Shown one piece after another: positions 9,901 to 16,978 of a stretch of DNA of 34,597 nucleotides. This DNA comes from JAZOTK01 sp045534775 (GTDB lineage: Bacteria; Bacillota; Clostridia; RUG12999). The stretch's first letter is position 1. Each line of letters begins with the position of its first letter. The notes under the pieces were generated by a model. That model did no database searches. It had not been told where the DNA came from and was given only the letters and a program-made list of their open reading frames with translations. The DNA lies in NCBI GenBank assembly GCA_045534775.1, contig JAZSKI010000020.1, positions 1-34,597 on the forward strand, in the 5' to 3' direction. Position numbers and translations under genes: made by a program.

Positions 9901-10832
9901 CCTTCCTGGAATCAAAGGAAAACAGCTTTAAATCAGCTGAAAACTATGCACAGACCTTGGTTGCCATGACGGCACTCAGGGTTGAGAGAAATGACAGTCG
10001 ATATGAAAATTTATTAAATAAACTAAAAGAGTTCCAAAACACGGACGGAAGCTACAAGCATTTAAAAACCGAAAAAACTTCAAGTCTTATGGCAACCGAG
10101 CAGGTATTTTATGCTATGGCGGCAGTAAAACGACTGGAAGAAAACAAAACGTGGATTTTCGATATGTCAGATGTGGAGAAGAAAACGCAGAATATGCCGA
10201 AATTCGGTTTAATCGGTAAGCATAAAGACATTAAAGAAAAGAAAACCAAAGTAATCGGAAAGACCTTTGGTGATATAAAAGACAGCAAGGTAAAAGAAAA
10301 AATCGAGGCTTTGGCAAGCAGAGAAATTATCAACGGAAAAAACGATACGGTCTTTGACCCAAATGGTAAGGTAACACGAGCAGAATTTGCGGCTATGGTA
10401 GTGCGGGCTCTCGGGCTTGAACGCGATGTCGCCGGCGTTTTTGATGATGTAACGGAAGACAGCTGGTATTTTAAAAGCGTAAATACAGCGGTATTTTACG
10501 GTATCGTAAAGGGAATATCCGACAGGGAGTTCAACCCTGAAGGCACAATAACCCGTCAGGAAGCGGCTGTTATGTCAGCAAGGGCAGCAAAGCTCTGCGG
10601 TCATAATACAGAGCTTAGTGCGGCGGCCGTACGTGATATTTTGGCGGCGTTTACTGACTATACGGGAGTTGCCGAATGGGCGAAGGAAGCTATGGCATTT
10701 TGTTTTAACACTAAAATTAAAGATGACAGCGAGATGGAAATTTTACCGCAGACAGCGGTAACAAGAGAAGAAATTGCCGATATGCTGTACAATTTAATGG
10801 AAAAATCAAACCTGCTTCAAGAGGTGGTATAG
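6969..10832 (+). CDS. S-layer-anchored transcobalamin-like protein (DUF4430 + alpha/alpha toroid + SLH)
   Basis: Large secreted surface protein, 1287 residues, first gene after the B12 riboswitch. A signal peptide ends near AQA|AT (about residue 21). Next comes a Big_2-like Ig repeat (about 125-215) and two further Ig-like repeats (about 490-645). A DUF4430 domain follows (about 655-775; SGWMYTLNGNYPDVG, LKNGDKI), then an alpha/alpha toroid of the prenyltransferase/transcobalamin type (about 795-1060; GGFPITPSLKTEDIDVTAMA), then three SLH repeats (about 1097 to the end; VFDPNGKVTRAEFAAM, EFNPEGTITRQEAAVM). DUF4430 and the toroid are the two cobalamin-binding modules of animal transcobalamin and intrinsic factor, here in the opposite order. 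Inferred role: capture of cobalamin at the cell surface. ATG at 6969 is chosen for AAAGGA upstream and the signal peptide; the earlier in-frame start overlaps the terminator. Confidence 0.88.
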   Translation: MYKKIVALFLSLIAAVTAQAATVTVPINAQVEVGLVGTAYVPYDIAEIADSSQNGDSTTYTYALEEGKSYNYRVKGEEYVTYSGFLTDSEDITVTEEQLKPEGKTKTTAEEDVTLNGGYNVGDIYLNINPQGHLKLANAGDTYQIIPLRNHQIIESMTGSKFVKPDFHYTVTDENVISIDENGLITALNEGETVVQVTYDAITAKDVMGEGFFGALWQENIGVFVVTVGDCGNITMNTTLNKGLNSSELKLSGENIDAEHDVIYFTGDTGEYTFTPDADGVFAATQQNLSFTEILKNADGSFTVPLENGRNIIKAVKGEAKAYQIITAKKVDITVNNGEAVQKGDRVEIVFNRLYHPAGKLTGIYNMTAIPVYMKNSAYSDRLIGSVPAQVNFASNADTQKICNFIEETSGMWGEVNYSIAGDFTVPLDYDKDVLTLSQGVIYITGWGDSYGNHRNITLENGKAPNFNSDVKNAKLCKLPDIEIPIKATDALISGITADYSRAKTMYYEGEAFDCENLIITACYEDGVTQQATDYEISPAVLRETDTAVTVTYRGVTTQIPVTVIPLAVTAVSVTKQPDKVNYREGETFNPTGMEVTATYNDGISRIITEYTYSPNRILQSGDSEITITYSGGNVPAVTVPITVTAGSIGDSGTANNNITVYFTLYGDSKHGDSAVKHTMKSGNLTLWLTKTAVSVPKNSTVAYAAEKALSIAGIPYSNSTGDYFERIKNLSAFDNGAMSGWMYTLNGNYPDVGISGATLKNGDKIVFHYTDDFNAEYTEVVSGSGGNYTAKTDKKEIDALLTEKYLLETVKSPEIAMTGGEWTVIGLARGGELTEKEYFEKYLENAGNRLKECDGVLHDRKHTEYSRVILALTALGENPEAFCGYNIVEYLEDYDATTAQGINGAIWALLALDSGDYETAEGLRDKYVNFLLENQLESGGFPITPSLKTEDIDVTAMAISALAEYGEAADAVQKALTFLESKENSFKSAENYAQTLVAMTALRVERNDSRYENLLNKLKEFQNTDGSYKHLKTEKTSSLMATEQVFYAMAAVKRLEENKTWIFDMSDVEKKTQNMPKFGLIGKHKDIKEKKTKVIGKTFGDIKDSKVKEKIEALASREIINGKNDTVFDPNGKVTRAEFAAMVVRALGLERDVAGVFDDVTEDSWYFKSVNTAVFYGIVKGISDREFNPEGTITRQEAAVMSARAAKLCGHNTELSAAAVRDILAAFTDYTGVAEWAKEAMAFCFNTKIKDDSEMEILPQTAVTREEIADMLYNLMEKSNLLQEVV

Positions 10833-10834
10833 GA

Positions 10835-11542
10835 TTGAAAATTAAAATAATTATCTTTGCAATAGCGGTATTAATGCTGTCAGGTTGCGGCGTGAGAAAA
10901 GAGGCTGAGGAGTTTTTTGAAGCTCCCCGGCATACGTTGGTTTCTGAAACCGACGAAGCAATTAAAGTGACGGTAACGCCTATGCCCACGCCCACACCCA
11001 CGCCCATACCTACGGCACTAACCGAGCTTAAAGAGGAAGTAAAGGAGACTGCACAGGTACAGGAGAAAATTGAAGCAACCCCCGAATTGGCGGAACCTGA
11101 AAAAACGGCAGACGAGGAAAAAACACAGATCTGCAGTCTGCTGATAAAATGCGACAGCGTTTTTGCAAGCCCCGATTTGGTTCCTACCGAAAAAATCAGC
11201 GTAATTCCGCCTGACGGGATTCTTTATTCCGCACAAAAGGTAGAATTTAATGAAGGAGAAAGCGTTTTCAACGTCCTTCTGCGTGAAATGAAAAGAAACA
11301 AAATCCACTTTGAGTTTACCAATACCCCGGTTTTCCAAACGGCGTACATTGAAGGGATAGGGAATTTGTATGAGTTCGATTGCGGCGATTTATCGGGATG
11401 GATGTACAAGGTGAACGGTGAGTTTCCAAACTACGGCTGTTCCAATTATAGCCTCAAGGACGGCGATGCTGTAGAGTGGCTGTATACCTGCAGCTTTGGT
11501 GATGATATAGGTGGTTATAACGACCTGTCGGAGGAGAGATAA
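10835..11542 (+). CDS. DUF4430 lipoprotein (probable cobalamin-binding partner)
   Basis: Membrane-tethered lipoprotein, 235 residues. A short signal sequence ends in the lipobox LSGC, with Cys at residue 18 as the lipidation site. A Thr-Pro-rich stretch (about residues 48-60) and a charged Glu/Lys linker lead to a C-terminal DUF4430 domain (about 115-235) with SGWMYKVNGEFPNYG and SLKDGDAVEWLYT, closely matching the DUF4430 segment of the preceding surface protein. The start is TTG at 10835, two bases after the upstream stop, with GAGGTGG at 10821-10827. It overlaps ecfT by one base. Inferred role: passing cobalamin from the surface protein to the ECF importer; direct binding is not shown by sequence. 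Confidence 0.86.
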   Translation: MKIKIIIFAIAVLMLSGCGVRKEAEEFFEAPRHTLVSETDEAIKVTVTPMPTPTPTPIPTALTELKEEVKETAQVQEKIEATPELAEPEKTADEEKTQICSLLIKCDSVFASPDLVPTEKISVIPPDGILYSAQKVEFNEGESVFNVLLREMKRNKIHFEFTNTPVFQTAYIEGIGNLYEFDCGDLSGWMYKVNGEFPNYGCSNYSLKDGDAVEWLYTCSFGDDIGGYNDLSEER

Positions 11543-12390
11543 TGAAAGAATTTAAAACATTTCATCCCATTGTAAGCTTTGTATATTTTGCTTTTGTCAT
11601 AGCCTTTACAATGATATATATGCATCCGCTGTGCCTCATAATTTCCGTTATATGCGGATTTGTGTTCCGGCTCATGATGACGGGCAAAGCGGCGGTAAGG
11701 TTTTTTTTCTCGGCACTGTTGCCGCTAATGCTGGTATCGGCAATAATCAATCCTTTATTTAACCATGAAGGGATAACAATATTGGCATATTTTCCCAATG
11801 GAAATCCGTTGACACTTCAATCGGCGGTTTACGGCGTAGCATCGGCAATGATGCTCTGCGGCAGTATTTTATGGTTTTTCTGTTTTAGCGAAATTATGAC
11901 CAGAGATAAAATTCTTTATCTGTCAGGGAGGCTTGCACCGTCACTTGCTTTGCTTTTTTCTATGATACTGAGGTTTGTACCGGAGTTTAAAGAGCAGATT
12001 AAAAAAGTGGCGGCGGCGCAGAAAATGCTGGGTGAAGAAAAAGGAAAAATCAGACAAGGACTGAAAATCCTGTCGGTTATGGTATCCTATACCCTTGAAA
12101 ATGCCGTCACAACAGCCGAAAGTATGAAAAGTCGGGGTTACGGCAAAGGAAAAAGGAGTTGTTTTTCCGATTTTAAATTCACACCTCGTGACGGTGTGTT
12201 GCTTATTATAACGGGGATTTTAGCCCTATGGGTAATAGCAGCTGAAATAAGGTTTGATTATTTCCCGGATACTGTATCGAAAACAATGCGGTTTGACGGA
12301 TTTTTAGCTTATTTTATCCTATTTGCGCTACCGATAATAATTGAAATTCAAGAGGAAATACGATGGAAATTATTAAAATACAAAATCTGA
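11542..12390 (+). CDS. ecfT: ECF transporter transmembrane component EcfT
   Basis: Integral membrane scaffold of an energy-coupling-factor importer, 282 residues. Several hydrophobic helices fill the N-terminal half (FVYFAFVIAFTMIYMHPL, LCLIISVICGFVF) and the C-terminus. The cytoplasmic coupling segments include AAAQKMLG (about residue 156) and AESMKSRGYG (about 192), the latter matching the conserved Arg-Gly coupling motif of EcfT. The ATG overlaps the stop of the lipoprotein gene by one base (TAATG) behind GGAGAG, and its 3' end overlaps the ATPase gene by 28 bases, so the three are translationally coupled. Confidence 0.92.
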   Translation: MKEFKTFHPIVSFVYFAFVIAFTMIYMHPLCLIISVICGFVFRLMMTGKAAVRFFFSALLPLMLVSAIINPLFNHEGITILAYFPNGNPLTLQSAVYGVASAMMLCGSILWFFCFSEIMTRDKILYLSGRLAPSLALLFSMILRFVPEFKEQIKKVAAAQKMLGEEKGKIRQGLKILSVMVSYTLENAVTTAESMKSRGYGKGKRSCFSDFKFTPRDGVLLIITGILALWVIAAEIRFDYFPDTVSKTMRFDGFLAYFILFALPIIIEIQEEIRWKLLKYKI

Positions 12391-14648
12391 AATTCAGATA
12401 TTCAGGTGTCTTAGCAGATGTGTTAAATAATATATCCTTATCTGTTGAAGAGGGAGAATTTGTTACCCTTCTCGGAAAATCGGGATCGGGAAAATCAACC
12501 CTGCTGCGGTGTCTGAAACCTTCTGTTACCCCTTTCGGGACTATGGAGGGGAACATATTTTATAAAAATAAACTGATGAAAAATACTGATGACCGTAAAA
12601 TAGGCTTTGTTATGCAAAATCCCGATAATCAAATGGTAACGGACAAGGTTTTCAGAGAAATAGCCTTCGGGCTTGAAAGTTTGGGCGTAAAAAATGATGA
12701 AATCTGCCGCAGAAGTGCGGAAATTGCAACATTTTTCGGACTCAGTGATGTTTTTTATGAAAAAATTTCTAATCTTTCGGGCGGAAAACGACAGCTTCTG
12801 AGCTTAGCTTCGGTTATGGTAATGAATCCCGATGTTCTGATTTTAGATGAACCCACAGCTCAGCTTGACCCTACCGCCGCTGAAAAGTTTATTAACGCCT
12901 TGTTGAAGCTGAACCGTGAAATGGGGACAACAGTCATATTAAGCGAACACCGCACAGAAAATATAATAAGTGTTTCAGATAAAATTGTTTTGATGGAAAA
13001 CGGGGAAATCAAAGCCTGCGACGCACCAAACCGGATATGTAGGGAAATGTCAGAAAACAGCTTTTTTCATAGCCTGCCTGTTGCCGCAAAGCTATATTAT
13101 TCCACAGGGAATAAAGGCATTGCACCGTTAAATGTTAAAGAAGGCATTAAATGGCTGAAAAAAGAAGGTAAAAAGACCTTTGAAAGACCGGCACCCGAAG
13201 GGTGTAATGATACGATTATTTCGGGCGAAAATTTGACCTTCGGATATGACAGAGAGATAATTAAAAACCTTTCACTAAAAGTTGGAAAAGGGGAGATTTA
13301 TGCTCTTACAGGCGGCAACGGAAGCGGAAAAACTACCTTACTGTCCCTGCTTTGCGGTATACATAAACCACAGAAGGGCAAGGTGGTTTGCAGAGGGAAA
13401 ATCGCCATGCTTCCTCAAAATCCACAGCTGGTGTTTACCGAAAAAACTGTTGAAGAAGAGCTTGGAGCGCAGGAGAAGGATAAAGTACCTAAAAATCTGC
13501 TTAAAAGGCATCCTTTCGACCTTTCGGGAGGCGAAATGCAAAAGGTCGCATTAATTAAGGTACTAAAATCCAAACCGCAGATTTTGCTCTTAGATGAACC
13601 CACAAAAGGGATAGACCCGTGGAGTAGGCAGGAGTTGGTGAAAACCCTTAAAGATTTAAAATGCCGGGGAATGACAATAATTATTGTTTCTCATGATATG
13701 GAATTTTGTGCAGAAGTTGCCGATAGGTGCGGTATGCTTTCCTTCGGCGAAATAGCTTTTGAAAAGCCTGCGGGCGAGTTCTTTGCGGCACAGAGCTATT
13801 ATACAACCGATGCCGTGAGAATTTCAAAGAATATAATAAGCAATGCAATTACCGTAAAGGATTTAATAAAAGCCTGCGGCGGTAAAGAGCCGGAATTTGA
13901 AGAAAAGCCCACACATAAGACGGCTGAAAAAAACACTTTAATAAAAGAAAAAACACTTACCTTTAAAGGGATAAAACCTGCACTTATCGCTACGTTACTT
14001 GCCATTGTTACAATTATTTTGGGAAATATATTTTTCAGAGGCAGAAAATATTATCTTATAAGCTTTCTGATAATTGCGGAAGCCCTTGTATCTTTTTTTG
14101 TGCTTTTTGAAAGACGAAAACCGAAAACGGGCGAGCTGGTGGTATTAAGTGTTTTGACTGCCATTGGCGTTATGGGACGTACAGCCTTTTATATGCTGCC
14201 GCAATTTAAGCCTGCGGCGGCAATGGTTATAATCAGCGGTGCGGCATTCGGCGGCGAGGCAGGCTTTATAGTAGGAGCAATGACAGCATTTGCTTCAAAC
14301 TTCCTGATAGGTCAGGGACCGTGGACACCCTGGCAAATGCTTGCTTTCGGAAGCGTAGGTCTGATTTCGGGACTTGTTTTCGGTAGCGGACTTATTAAAA
14401 AATCAAGATTAAAACTCAGTATTTTGGGTGGATTTATCACCGTAATCGTATATGGCGGCATAATGAACCCTGCCTCGGTGCTGATGTATCAGTCAAAGCC
14501 TACCGCCGAAATGCTTTTTACTGCCTACGGACTTGGTCTGCCCTTTGATATTATTCACGGCGTATCTACGGTAATTTTTATGTGGATAGCCGCACCGGTA
14601 ATATTAGAAAAATTAGAACGTATCAAGACAAAATTCGGGATTATTTAA
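12363..14648 (+). CDS. Fused ECF ATPase-ATPase-S component (probable cobalamin importer)
   Basis: One 761-residue polypeptide holds what is usually three ECF subunits. ATPase 1: Walker A GKSGSGKS (residues 38-45), Q-loop MQNPDNQM, signature LSGGKRQ, Walker B LILDEPTAQLDP, H-loop SEHR. ATPase 2: Walker A GGNGSGKT (about 315-322), Q-loop LPQNPQ, signature LSGGEMQ (about 388), LLLDEPTKGIDP, SHD. From about residue 530 a membrane S component follows, with MLPQFKPAAA and IGQGPWTPWQM, a pattern I associate with CbrT-like cobalamin S components. Both ATPase sites look intact. With EcfT this makes a complete importer from two genes. The cobalamin assignment rests on the riboswitch, the DUF4430 neighbours and the S-domain motif. 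It is the last gene of the operon. Confidence 0.88.
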   Translation: MEIIKIQNLKFRYSGVLADVLNNISLSVEEGEFVTLLGKSGSGKSTLLRCLKPSVTPFGTMEGNIFYKNKLMKNTDDRKIGFVMQNPDNQMVTDKVFREIAFGLESLGVKNDEICRRSAEIATFFGLSDVFYEKISNLSGGKRQLLSLASVMVMNPDVLILDEPTAQLDPTAAEKFINALLKLNREMGTTVILSEHRTENIISVSDKIVLMENGEIKACDAPNRICREMSENSFFHSLPVAAKLYYSTGNKGIAPLNVKEGIKWLKKEGKKTFERPAPEGCNDTIISGENLTFGYDREIIKNLSLKVGKGEIYALTGGNGSGKTTLLSLLCGIHKPQKGKVVCRGKIAMLPQNPQLVFTEKTVEEELGAQEKDKVPKNLLKRHPFDLSGGEMQKVALIKVLKSKPQILLLDEPTKGIDPWSRQELVKTLKDLKCRGMTIIIVSHDMEFCAEVADRCGMLSFGEIAFEKPAGEFFAAQSYYTTDAVRISKNIISNAITVKDLIKACGGKEPEFEEKPTHKTAEKNTLIKEKTLTFKGIKPALIATLLAIVTIILGNIFFRGRKYYLISFLIIAEALVSFFVLFERRKPKTGELVVLSVLTAIGVMGRTAFYMLPQFKPAAAMVIISGAAFGGEAGFIVGAMTAFASNFLIGQGPWTPWQMLAFGSVGLISGLVFGSGLIKKSRLKLSILGGFITVIVYGGIMNPASVLMYQSKPTAEMLFTAYGLGLPFDIIHGVSTVIFMWIAAPVILEKLERIKTKFGII

Positions 14649-14700
14649 TGTTTTAAGCTTTAGAATAAAAAAATATAACAAAAATAGTTAATTTTATCTA

Positions 14701-14729
14701 TTGATTTTTTTTTTTAAATGTGATACAAT
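14701..14729 (+). promoter_or_regulatory. Sigma-A promoter of rplS
   Basis: -35 TTGATT (14701-14706), 17-base spacer, extended -10 TGA-TACAAT (TACAAT 14724-14729). It lies 76 bases before the rplS ATG and begins the L19 leader. Confidence 0.8.
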
Positions 14730-14736
14730 ACTATGG

Positions 14737-14800
14737 TAAATTACGGATGGTCCTCTGTTGGTGGGAAGATGCCGATACGAACATCTATGTTAAGGAGAGA
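14737..14800 (+). promoter_or_regulatory. Probable ribosomal protein L19 leader
   Basis: Between the predicted start and the rplS ATG lies a conserved-looking leader (ACGGATGGTCCTCTGTT, then a hairpin AGATG 14767-14771 with CATCT 14782-14786) ending in AAGGAG. Position and wording resemble the Firmicute L19 autoregulatory leader; a covariance search would decide. Confidence 0.55.
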
Positions 14801-14805
14801 AAGAA

Positions 14806-15153
14806 ATGTTAGAAATCGTAAAAGCTATCGGCAACGAACAAATGAAGAAGGAAGTACCCGTATTTAACATTGGTGACACCGTTAAGGTTCACAATCTTAT
14901 TAAAGAAGGTAACCGTGAGAGAATTCAGATTTTTGAAGGTACTGTAATAAGAAAGAAGAATACAGGAATTTCCGAAACCTTTACTGTAAGGAAGATTTCT
15001 TACGGTTGCGGCGTTGAAAAAACTTTCCCTATACACAGCCCCAGCGTAGCAAATGTTGAGATTGTAAGAAAAGGTAAGGTTCGCCGTGCACGTCTTTACT
15101 ACCTCCGTGACAGAGTTGGTAAGGCTGCAAGAGTTAAAGAAAAGCTTGACTAA
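14806..15153 (+). CDS. rplS: 50S ribosomal protein L19
   Basis: Ribosomal protein at the interface of the 30S and 50S subunits. At 115 residues it is full length. Conserved L19 segments are present: FNIGDTVKVH, IQIFEGTVIRKK, FTVRKISYGCGVEKTFPIHSP and KVRRARLYYLRDRVGKAARVKE. ATG start with AAGGAGAG upstream. It has its own promoter, leader and intrinsic terminator, and stands directly before lepB and rbgA. The Bacillus order rplS-ylqF is similar. Confidence 0.98.
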   Translation: MLEIVKAIGNEQMKKEVPVFNIGDTVKVHNLIKEGNRERIQIFEGTVIRKKNTGISETFTVRKISYGCGVEKTFPIHSPSVANVEIVRKGKVRRARLYYLRDRVGKAARVKEKLD

Positions 15154-15180
15154 CAAAACAGCCGGTATAATCGGCAAGAA

Positions 15181-15204
15181 AAAGGCCGCATCTGCGGCTT
15201 TTTT
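15181..15204 (+). terminator. Intrinsic terminator after rplS
   Basis: AAAGGCCGC, short TCT-containing loop and GCGGCTTTTTT form a stable GC stem followed by a T run. It lies 27 bases after the rplS stop and just before the lepB ribosome binding site, so some transcription must read through or lepB has another promoter. Confidence 0.88.
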
Positions 15205-15231
15205 GATTTTATGAAAAGGAGAGCAAAGCTG

Positions 15232-15873
15232 ATGGATGAAAATTTCACACCGCTTAATGATGATGAAAATAAAGAAGTTACTGAAGAAGTGAATACAGAA
15301 GCCGATTCTTTTGAAGAAGTAAAAAACGGCAATAAATTTTTGAATGAAGTTTTTGAATGGGTGCAAGCTATAGTAGTAGCTGTTGTGGTTGCTATGTTTC
15401 TGCGTACCTTTGTATTTACCCTTGTAAACGTCAGCGGAACTTCAATGGTGCCGACTCTGCAGAATGAAGATAAGCTGATTGTCTGGAGACTGGGTTATAC
15501 TCCGCAGGTAGATGATATAATTATATTCAAGCCTAAAGGACACGAGGATACGCCTTACGTTAAACGTGTAATTGCAACGGAAGGACAGACTATTGATATA
15601 AAATACAATGGCGTAAAGGATTATTGTGAGGTTTATGTTGACGGTCAGCTGATAGATGAACCGTATATCAAGGAAGAAATTACGAGAAGTCATCTGGGTA
15701 ATATGACGTACCCGGCGATAGTTCCTGAAAACTGTGTATTTGCCATGGGTGATAACCGTAACAACAGTAAAGACAGCCGTTTCAAAGATGTTGGTATGGT
15801 AACGGAAGAATCCATTATGGGTAAAGCCGTTTTCAGACTGTTGCCTGTAGGAGAATTCGGATTACTTAAATAG
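15232..15873 (+). CDS. lepB: Type I signal peptidase
   Basis: Membrane-bound Ser/Lys protease that removes signal peptides from exported proteins. The 213-residue product has an acidic N-terminal tail, one transmembrane helix (about residues 40-62), the catalytic Ser in SGTSMVPTL, the catalytic Lys in YVKRVIATEG and box E GDNRNNSKDSR. ATG at 15232 is chosen because AAGGAG (15216-15221) precedes it at good spacing; the in-frame ATG at 15211 lies against the terminator with no binding site. Gram-positive-type length. It lies between rplS and rbgA. Confidence 0.95.
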   Translation: MDENFTPLNDDENKEVTEEVNTEADSFEEVKNGNKFLNEVFEWVQAIVVAVVVAMFLRTFVFTLVNVSGTSMVPTLQNEDKLIVWRLGYTPQVDDIIIFKPKGHEDTPYVKRVIATEGQTIDIKYNGVKDYCEVYVDGQLIDEPYIKEEITRSHLGNMTYPAIVPENCVFAMGDNRNNSKDSRFKDVGMVTEESIMGKAVFRLLPVGEFGLLK

Positions 15874-15920
15874 TTTATGGCACAGGACTCCCTCAGCTTT
15901 ATTTTTAAAGGAGGCAAAAT

Positions 15921-16766
15921 ATGAATTTACAGTGGTTTCCGGGTCACATGACGAAAACACGCCGCATGATGACGGAGAGTTTAAAAATAATTGATGTGGC
16001 GGCGGAGCTTTTAGATGCCAGAATTCCTATGTCATCAAGAAATCCCGAAATTGATAAAATTCTAAAAAATAAGCCTCGTATAGTGGTTCTTAATAAATCG
16101 GATATGTCAGACCCTGAGGCAAATAAAAAATGGATAGAGTATTTTGAAAAGCAGGGGATATATGCGGTTGAGGTAAGCTGTACAACCGGAAAAGGCATAA
16201 ATAAAATTTCCGAATATGCAAAACGTGCTTTAAACGATAAAATTGAGAGGGATAAGGAAAGAGGCATTAACCGTAGTGTAAAGATAATGCTGTGCGGTGT
16301 CCCCAATGTGGGAAAATCCTCTTTTATAAACCGCGTTGCAGGTAAGGCTGTTACAAAAACAGGAGACCGTCCCGGTGTTACAAGAGGAAAACAATGGCTG
16401 AGACTTCCTTCTAACGTAGAACTGCTTGATATGCCCGGTATATTGTGGCCTAAATTTGAGAGCGAGGAGGTAGCGTTGCATCTTGCTTTTACGGGAGCAA
16501 TCCGCGATGAAATTATGGACGTTGAAGAGATTGCCTGCCGTTTGATTGAGTTGCTGAGACAGCGTTATCCGAAAAATCTTACGGAAAGATATAAATTAGA
16601 TGATTTTGAAGGTCTGACGGATTATGAAATCCTTGAAATGATAGCGCAAAAACGAGGATTTTTAAGCAAAGGCAAGGAGCTTGATACCTTCCGTGCGGCT
16701 AATATTTTATTAGACGAATTCAGAGGCTGTAAGCTTGGAAATTTAACGCTGGAATTACCGGAATAA
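15921..16766 (+). CDS. rbgA: Ribosome biogenesis GTPase RbgA (YlqF)
   Basis: Circularly permuted GTPase needed for late 50S subunit assembly. In 281 residues the motifs come in permuted order: G4 NKSD (about residue 56), G5 SCTTGKG (about 86), G1 GVPNVGKSS (about 125), then GDRPGVTRGKQW, and G3 DMPG (about 171). The N-terminal MQWFPGHM-like sequence (LQWFPGHMTKTRRMM) is typical, and a C-terminal helical RNA-binding tail (ANILLDEFRGCKLG) is present. ATG start with AAAGGAGG upstream. Linkage to rplS is conserved in Firmicutes; RnhB, the usual next gene, is absent here. Confidence 0.96.
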   Translation: MNLQWFPGHMTKTRRMMTESLKIIDVAAELLDARIPMSSRNPEIDKILKNKPRIVVLNKSDMSDPEANKKWIEYFEKQGIYAVEVSCTTGKGINKISEYAKRALNDKIERDKERGINRSVKIMLCGVPNVGKSSFINRVAGKAVTKTGDRPGVTRGKQWLRLPSNVELLDMPGILWPKFESEEVALHLAFTGAIRDEIMDVEEIACRLIELLRQRYPKNLTERYKLDDFEGLTDYEILEMIAQKRGFLSKGKELDTFRAANILLDEFRGCKLGNLTLELPE

Positions 16767-16815
16767 TAAAATTAATGACATTTTTTGATGTAATCCCAAA
16801 AAATTATACTTTTTA

Positions 16816-16888
16816 TAGCGTAGAGGTTTAATGGCTGCTACGCTACTTTTATGCAGAGAAAACATGGAGACTATACTCTATAAGTCTC
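16816..16888 (+). other. Two hairpins in the rbgA downstream gap
   Basis: TAGCGTAG (16816-16823) pairs with CTACGCTA (16838-16845), and GAGACT (16867-16872) pairs with AGTCTC (16883-16888). Neither is followed by a proper T run on the plus strand. They may be a processing site or part of an unannotated small RNA on either strand; function unknown. Confidence 0.4.
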
Positions 16889-16913
16889 ACCAGCCCACAT
16901 TTAATAGTATTTT

Positions 16914-16943
16914 AAATATTTGTCAATATCTTGACAAATATTT
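16914..16943. repeat. 12-bp perfect inverted repeat over the -35 element
   Basis: AAATATTTGTCA (16914-16925), six-base centre, TGACAAATATTT (16932-16943). The right arm includes most of the -35 box, which suggests a repressor operator. It shares the core TTGTCAA...TTGACAA with the larger palindrome at 29367-29412. Confidence 0.65.
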
Positions 16944-16959
16944 TATAGTATGATAAAAT
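16931..16959 (+). promoter_or_regulatory. Sigma-A promoter for the small protein and nadE
   Basis: -35 TTGACA (16931-16936), 17-base spacer, extended -10 TGA-TAAAAT (TAAAAT 16954-16959), 20 bases before the ATG at 16979. Overlaps the inverted repeat. Confidence 0.8.
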
Positions 16960-16978
16960 TTAATAGAGGTGGAAGCTT

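Noticed and set aside
10978..11015. Short tandem CCCACG-type repeat in the lipoprotein gene
   Set aside because: It simply encodes the Thr-Pro linker; a low-complexity spacer, not a mobile or regulatory repeat, although slippage there is possible.
14809..15366. 185-codon minus-strand open frame opposite rplS and lepB
   Set aside because: Runs through a terminator and antisense to the L19 gene; no plausible start site or recognisable motif.
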